Positions 6,669-9,886 of a stretch of DNA of 9,886 nucleotides are shown piece by piece. The notes under the pieces were generated by a model, which searched no databases, was not told the DNA's origin, and was given only the letters and a program-made list of their open reading frames with translations. A program made the position numbers and the translations under genes. How positions within the stretch are numbered: position 1 is the stretch's first letter; the number at the start of each line of letters is the position of its first letter. This DNA comes from Vulcanimicrobiota bacterium (GTDB taxonomy: Bacteria; Vulcanimicrobiota; Vulcanimicrobiia; Vulcanimicrobiales; Vulcanimicrobiaceae). The DNA lies in contig JASHTE010000258.1 of the NCBI GenBank assembly GCA_030040695.1, forward strand, positions 1 through 9,886. The letters run 5' to 3'.

Positions 6669-6723
6669 AGCTACGGGTCGTAAGGCGGCATCCGACCGAC
6701 GAGCGAAGCCAGGATGGCGAGAG

Positions 6724-6903
6724 CTACTTCTGAAACCGAGCCCAAATAAGGCACAAGAGCGCGAGGATCCACAGCACCACGAGGTGCGTGACGTGATGCG
6801 CGTGCCCGGCACCAGATGCGGTCAGGAAGCCGATCTTCCCGAGCCCGTACAGGATACCGAGCACGAAGAAGATCACGGCGAGCAAAAGTGCGAGAGCTTT
6901 CAC
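6724..6903 (-). CDS. Small two-helix membrane protein with His-rich loop
   Basis: Unrecognised 59-aa protein. Residues 3-22 and 40-56 are strongly hydrophobic and should be two transmembrane helices, joined by a loop GAGHAHHVTH (31-40) with four histidines that could face the periplasm or bind a metal; orientation is not obvious. The GTG start at 6903 is well supported: AGGAG (6915-6911) lies 7 nt upstream, and GTGA overlaps the uppP stop. The open frame continues 20 codons upstream, but that part lies in uppP and destroys this arrangement. It is the last gene of the envelope operon and converges on the methyltransferase-like gene. Function unknown; position suggests a link to UppP or envelope lipid handling, which is inference only. 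Confidence 0.8.
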   Translation of the reverse strand: MKALALLLAVIFFVLGILYGLGKIGFLTASGAGHAHHVTHLVVLWILALLCLIWARFQK

Positions 6904-7757
6904 GTAAGTACTCCTATGTGGGCGAGAACGAGACAGAGTGCGCCGAAGATCAGACAATACCATCCGAACGGGCGTAGGTCATTTCTCTTGAAGTAGCGGG
7001 TAAGGAAGGCGACGGAGAGATAGGCCGCGATCGCGGCGACGACTCCGCCGGCGAGCGCCTCGAGCCCGGCGAGGTGCGCTCCAGGGGCGAAGAGACGGGG
7101 GATCTCGAGCAGTGCGGCGGCGCCGATCACCGGTGTCGCCAGGAGGAACGAGTAGTGCGCGGCTTCCTCATGGTCGAGATCGCAGAGCAACCCGCCGGCA
7201 ATCGAGGCGCCGGAGCGCGAGATGCCCGGGAGCAACGCGAAGGCTTGCGCGATACCGACCGCCGCGCTCTGCGCGTAGCTCATCTGCTCGATGCGACGCG
7301 ATGCTCGCGCCGCGGCATGCTGGCGCCGGCGAAGGAACTCGCCGAGGAACATCACCGCACCGTTGACCATGAGGAACGCGGCCGCGGCGGCGGCCGAAGC
7401 GAAAAGCCTGCGCACCGGATCCTGTGCGATGACTCCGATGATCCCCACCGGGATCGTGCCCACGACGAGACGCCAACCGACGGCCTCGTCGCGGTCTTGC
7501 GAGAGTTGTCCGCGTAGGACGCTCCGCACGAGTGCACGCACGATGCGCCACCACTCCTCCCGATAGAAGAGGACGAGCGCGAGCGCCGTGCCGAGATGCA
7601 ATACGACGACGAACGCAAGAAACGTGGGATCCGAACGATCGATGTTGTGCCACTGCAAGAGCGCAGGGACGAGAATCGTGTGGCCGAGACTCGATACCGG
7701 GAAGAGCTCGCTGACGCCTTGCAGGATCGCGAGCGCGATCGCCTGTGCGAACGTCAT
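6900..7757 (-). CDS. uppP: Undecaprenyl-diphosphate phosphatase (BacA/UppP)
   Basis: UppP dephosphorylates undecaprenyl diphosphate at the periplasmic face of the inner membrane, recycling the lipid carrier for peptidoglycan and other polymers, and confers bacitracin tolerance. The 285-aa length is normal, with about seven to eight hydrophobic helices. The two signature repeats are present: LQGVSELFPVSSLGH (12-26) with Glu17, the serines and His26, and LLPGISRSGASI (175-186) with Arg181, the counterpart of E. coli Arg174. The first family Glu is Gln13, a common variant. The ATG at 7757 overlaps the tonB stop (TGATG). An upstream in-frame start would add 18 residues from inside that gene. Finding it inside an exbD/tonB unit is less usual. 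Confidence 0.95.
   Translation of the reverse strand: MTFAQAIALAILQGVSELFPVSSLGHTILVPALLQWHNIDRSDPTFLAFVVVLHLGTALALVLFYREEWWRIVRALVRSVLRGQLSQDRDEAVGWRLVVGTIPVGIIGVIAQDPVRRLFASAAAAAAFLMVNGAVMFLGEFLRRRQHAAARASRRIEQMSYAQSAAVGIAQAFALLPGISRSGASIAGGLLCDLDHEEAAHYSFLLATPVIGAAALLEIPRLFAPGAHLAGLEALAGGVVAAIAAYLSVAFLTRYFKRNDLRPFGWYCLIFGALCLVLAHIGVLT
6911..6915 (-). promoter_or_regulatory. Ribosome binding site of the small membrane protein
   Basis: AGGAG on the minus strand, 7 nt before the GTG at 6903, inside the end of uppP. The near-ideal sequence and spacing are the main evidence that this 59-codon frame is a translated gene. Confidence 0.8.
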
Positions 7758-8332
7758 CACCAGGGCGTGAACTGCACGCGGAAGAGATAGCTCGAGGCGA
7801 TTTCCTTGCAAGCGTGACGCGCCGGCGCGTACTGCGCGCCGCGCGCCATCGAGAGCGCGATCGCGTCGAACGTAGGATCACCTGAGGTCGCTGCAATTGT
7901 CGCGCCTGTGACGCTGCCGTCGGCAGCGATTTGAACCTGGATTGCGGCGACGCCCGAGACGGCGAGCGCGCGAACGGACGGTGGAATCTGCGGCGGCGGC
8001 GGCGTCTGGGCCAACGCGGCCGGCGCATCGGGAGCAGCGCAGCGTGTCGCCGGAGTCTGCGAAACTCGCATCGGTGTCGGCGGCGGCGTGGGAACCGGCG
8101 AGGGCACCGCGGCGGGTGCGCTCGGTTGCGGCAGGGCGCTAACCACCCGCGGTGGTGCAACGCGTGGCTTGCGCGGCGGAGGCGTGCGCGGTGGCGGCGG
8201 CGTCAGGTGCAATACGACGGTTCGCTCGCGGTACTCCGCGTTTTCACGCTCGGGCGTCGGCCGAGGCGGATGAACGAGTAAGGCAACGATAACGTGCACG
8301 AGCACCGAGAGCGTAAAGGCTGCGACCAGCAC
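7757..8332 (-). CDS. TonB-family energy transducer, short (copy 1)
   Basis: TonB proteins carry proton-motive energy from an ExbB-ExbD motor to outer-membrane receptors. This 191-aa product has an N-terminal membrane anchor (residues 3-20), a Pro-rich periplasmic linker (43-118, many PPPP/PTPPPTP runs) and a small C-terminal TonB-like domain (119-191: IQVQIAADGSVTGATI, then a conserved YAPARHACKE...YLFRVQF end). Cys98 before the domain and Cys175 within it match a pair in the next TonB. The listed GTG start at 8332 is the only standard start near the anchor, but it has no ribosome site and drops the basic RRARW stretch before the helix. An ATT at 8356, with GGGGAG 8 nt upstream, would restore it. 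Its stop overlaps the uppP start. Confidence 0.85.
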   Translation of the reverse strand: MLVAAFTLSVLVHVIVALLVHPPRPTPERENAEYRERTVVLHLTPPPPRTPPPRKPRVAPPRVVSALPQPSAPAAVPSPVPTPPPTPMRVSQTPATRCAAPDAPAALAQTPPPPQIPPSVRALAVSGVAAIQVQIAADGSVTGATIAATSGDPTFDAIALSMARGAQYAPARHACKEIASSYLFRVQFTPW

Positions 8333-8364
8333 CCAACGCGCACGGCGAAGCGTAATGCGCGGCG

Positions 8365-8370
8365 CTCCCC
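8365..8370 (-). promoter_or_regulatory. Possible ribosome binding site for an ATT start of tonB copy 1
   Basis: GGGGAG on the minus strand just after the stop of the preceding tonB. No ATG, GTG or TTG follows at a usable distance; an in-frame ATT begins 8 nt downstream (8356-8354). The GTG at 8332 is 32 nt away from this site. Confidence 0.45.
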
Positions 8371-8371
8371 G

Positions 8372-9088
8372 CTATTCCGGCGTGAACGTAACGATGAACT
8401 GATACGGCGTCGTGACCGGCTTGCAGTTCACGAGGTGCGGCGCGTAGGTGGACTCGCGCGCCACGCGCAGCGCCTCACGTTCGATCGCCCCGTTGTGCGC
8501 CGGGTCGGACATGATGCTCGGTGCTCCGACAAGCTCTCCCGAGGGACCCACCGTTACGACCACGACGACGTCGACCTCGCCGAGCCCCGCATCCTCCGCA
8601 GCCTGCGGGTAATCGACAGGCGGCACGTCGATCGTATGCGCCTCCTGATTTGGATCGGGACAGTTACCCGGCGTCTCGACCGGAGCCGGGGCCGCGGTCC
8701 CGGTGCCGGCGGGGAGGCCGACTTCGCTGCCCTTCGGCGGAGCATGGTACTCCGACTGAGGCGCAGCGTTGCCGGAGTGGCTCAGATGCGGAACGTTCAG
8801 CTTGAGCGGTTGCGGATGCGACTGCGGATGCTGCTGCACTTGGTGCGGCTGCGGCGTGGGAGGCGGCGTCGGTGTCGGCGGCGGGGGAGTCGGCGGCGGC
8901 TTGAGCGTCTGAAGGTGCTGAATTTGAATCGGGGCCTCGGTCTGCTCTTCTTTTACTTGGTTCAGGTTGCGATAGAACGGCAATGCGACCAACTCGAGAA
9001 AGACCGCGATGATAAACGCCCATCCGGTGAAGTTTCTGATCTTCTCACCGGTGGTGATATAGCGTCCCTGGCCGTTGCGATTTGCCAT
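8372..9088 (-). CDS. TonB-family energy transducer (copy 2)
   Basis: 238-aa TonB-type protein. It has a basic N-terminal stretch (1-18), one membrane helix (about 20-37), and a Pro/Gln/His-rich linker (64-98, including PTPPPPTPTPPPTPQP). A second low-complexity stretch (105-140) leads to a C-terminal domain (about 143-238) with VDVVVVVTVGPSGELVGAP and the end TYAPHLVNCKPVTTPYQFIVTF. Cys143 and Cys222 are spaced like Cys98 and Cys175 of the next gene. TonB C-terminal domains contact the TonB box of outer-membrane receptors; none of those is encoded here. The ATG follows the exbD stop by 6 nt, and no clear ribosome site precedes it. The GC-rich linker DNA is a likely site of length variation. 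Confidence 0.88.
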   Translation of the reverse strand: MANRNGQGRYITTGEKIRNFTGWAFIIAVFLELVALPFYRNLNQVKEEQTEAPIQIQHLQTLKPPPTPPPPTPTPPPTPQPHQVQQHPQSHPQPLKLNVPHLSHSGNAAPQSEYHAPPKGSEVGLPAGTGTAAPAPVETPGNCPDPNQEAHTIDVPPVDYPQAAEDAGLGEVDVVVVVTVGPSGELVGAPSIMSDPAHNGAIEREALRVARESTYAPHLVNCKPVTTPYQFIVTFTPE

Positions 9089-9094
9089 TCTACG

Positions 9095-9529
9095 CTACGT
9101 GGAGCCCGCCGGCGATCCTTGCACGTGATTCGCCAGGCCGAAGGTGTTGAGCCCCGCGCCTTGCGCTGCGTCCATCACTTGCAGCAACAGACCATAGCTC
9201 ACCGTCGGATCGGCTTTGATGATGACGCTTCTCACGCCGTGCCCGACCGACGTCTCGAGCGCCTCGAACTGGGTGTGGGCGTCGCGAATGTTCACCGCCG
9301 ACGAACCGATCTCGACGATATTGCTCTTCGCGTCGGCTGCGCTGATGATCACCACCACCTGCGAGGGCGCGACGCGCGTCTTGTTGTAGGCGTCCGGCAG
9401 CTTCGGCTCTTTGGTCACCGCGGCAAGGATGATGAAGATGATGAGGAGGACCAGCAGCACGTCCGTGAAGGGCGTGATGTTGATCGTCGACATCACATCT
9501 TCGTCGCTGCTTGCGGTTGACAGTGCCAT
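9095..9529 (-). CDS. exbD: ExbD/TolR biopolymer transport protein (copy 1)
   Basis: ExbD works with ExbB as a proton-driven motor energising TonB (TolR is the Tol-Pal counterpart). The 144-aa product has the family plan: a short cytoplasmic N-terminus with INITPFTDVLLVLLIIF (16-32), where Asp23 is the conserved proton-carrying Asp; one transmembrane helix (about 22-38); and a periplasmic domain with VVVIISAADAK (58-68), VRSVIIKADPTVSYGLLLQVMDAAQGAG (99-126) and a short C-terminus. The ATG at 9529 has AAGGAG 14 nt upstream, overlapping the preceding stop, which is a long spacing; no better start is seen. Two ExbDs side by side next to TonBs favour ExbD over TolR. Confidence 0.93.
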   Translation of the reverse strand: MALSTASSDEDVMSTINITPFTDVLLVLLIIFIILAAVTKEPKLPDAYNKTRVAPSQVVVIISAADAKSNIVEIGSSAVNIRDAHTQFEALETSVGHGVRSVIIKADPTVSYGLLLQVMDAAQGAGLNTFGLANHVQGSPAGST

Positions 9530-9547
9530 AGTGGGCTCGTTATCTCC

Positions 9548-9886
9548 TTACGACGTTACGAATCCGACGTTGTCGTCGCCCGCCATTCGCGCGGCGTCGA
9601 GGATACGAATGATGATGCCGTAGGGTGCCTTTGCGTCCGCGATGAGGGAGATCTGTTTGTTTCTACCGCGCTTCTGCACGTCGGCAGCGAGGATTTGGTA
9701 GACGCTCTGAGCGTTCGCCCTCGTCCCGTCCACGTAGATGACGCCCTTGTCGTTCACCATCACCGTGATGTTGTTGTGCGTATTCGTGATGTTGGTCGGC
9801 GTGTTGCTGCTCTTGCCGAGTTGCTTTTCGAAGCCTGGAGGGGCCGAAATCGCGGCGAGGATCATGAAGATGATCAGGAGCACGAG
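9548..9886 (-). CDS. exbD: ExbD/TolR biopolymer transport protein (copy 2, 5' end cut by window edge)
   Basis: The last 112 residues of a second ExbD. The visible part starts inside the transmembrane helix (LVLLIIFMILAA) and continues into a periplasmic domain with ITVMVNDKGVIYVDG and ISLIADAKAPYGIIIRILDAARMAG, ending in TAA at 9550-9548. Roughly the first 25 residues, including the conserved proton-carrying Asp, lie beyond the right edge. The GTG at 9883 is internal to the helix and is not the start. It is followed after 18 nt by the other exbD. The two periplasmic domains differ clearly, so this is an old pair, not a recent duplication. An exbB upstream, outside the window, would be expected. 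Confidence 0.93.
   Translation of the reverse strand, partial: LVLLIIFMILAAISAPPGFEKQLGKSSNTPTNITNTHNNITVMVNDKGVIYVDGTRANAQSVYQILAADVQKRGRNKQISLIADAKAPYGIIIRILDAARMAGDDNVGFVTS

Noticed and set aside
6674..6698. Stem-loop (GGTCG/CGACC) in the convergent gap as a terminator
   Set aside because: Only about 5 bp, with an 12-nt loop and no T-tract on either side; not convincing as an intrinsic terminator.
7168..8160. 330-codon minus-strand frame over uppP and tonB
   Set aside because: Different frame from UppP and TonB, which have full signature motifs; composition is typical of a shadow.
8852..8901. GC-rich repeat-like DNA (GGCGGC and GGTGTC units)
   Set aside because: Explained by the Pro/Thr-rich linker of TonB; not an independent repeat element.
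8294..9520. 408-codon open frame on the plus strand
   Set aside because: Antisense to tonB and exbD genes; Arg-rich, no recognisable domain.

Overview
The window is dense, high-GC coding DNA from a bacterium. Two ExbD and two TonB-type proteins imply an energised outer membrane, so the cell is probably diderm. Codon use is strongly G/C-ending, and the paired-cysteine TonB C-termini are not the E. coli type. An uncultivated high-GC diderm lineage such as Eremiobacterota (WPS-2) would fit, but this is an impression, not a placement.

Region 1 (1-5115, minus strand) is one tightly packed run of eight genes read right to left: moaC, mogA, folC, folP, folB, folK, an accB-like gene and accC (cut by the left edge). 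Neighbours overlap by 1-13 nt or are 10 nt apart, so translation is probably coupled along the run. moaC and mogA belong to molybdopterin synthesis. folB, folK, folP and folC cover dihydroneopterin to polyglutamylated folate. The run ends in acetyl-CoA carboxylase genes. The accB-like product keeps the BCCP layout but has Gly where the biotinylated Lys should be.

Region 2 (5140-6668, plus strand) is a divergent two-gene unit joined by a TGATG overlap. The first gene encodes a 205-aa HD-GYP-like protein that has lost almost all metal ligands. The second encodes a 303-aa protein that looks like a degenerate D12-class DNA adenine methyltransferase, with the catalytic DPPY replaced by APPA. These two are the least explained genes here and the best candidates for something undescribed.

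Region 3 (6724-9886, minus strand) is a cell-envelope operon: exbD (5' end cut by the right edge), exbD, tonB, tonB, uppP (undecaprenyl-diphosphate phosphatase) and a 59-aa two-helix membrane protein with a His-rich loop. The last gene converges on region 2 across a 55-bp gap with no convincing terminator. No RNA genes, mobile elements, CRISPR arrays or intergenic stretches over 60 bp were found.
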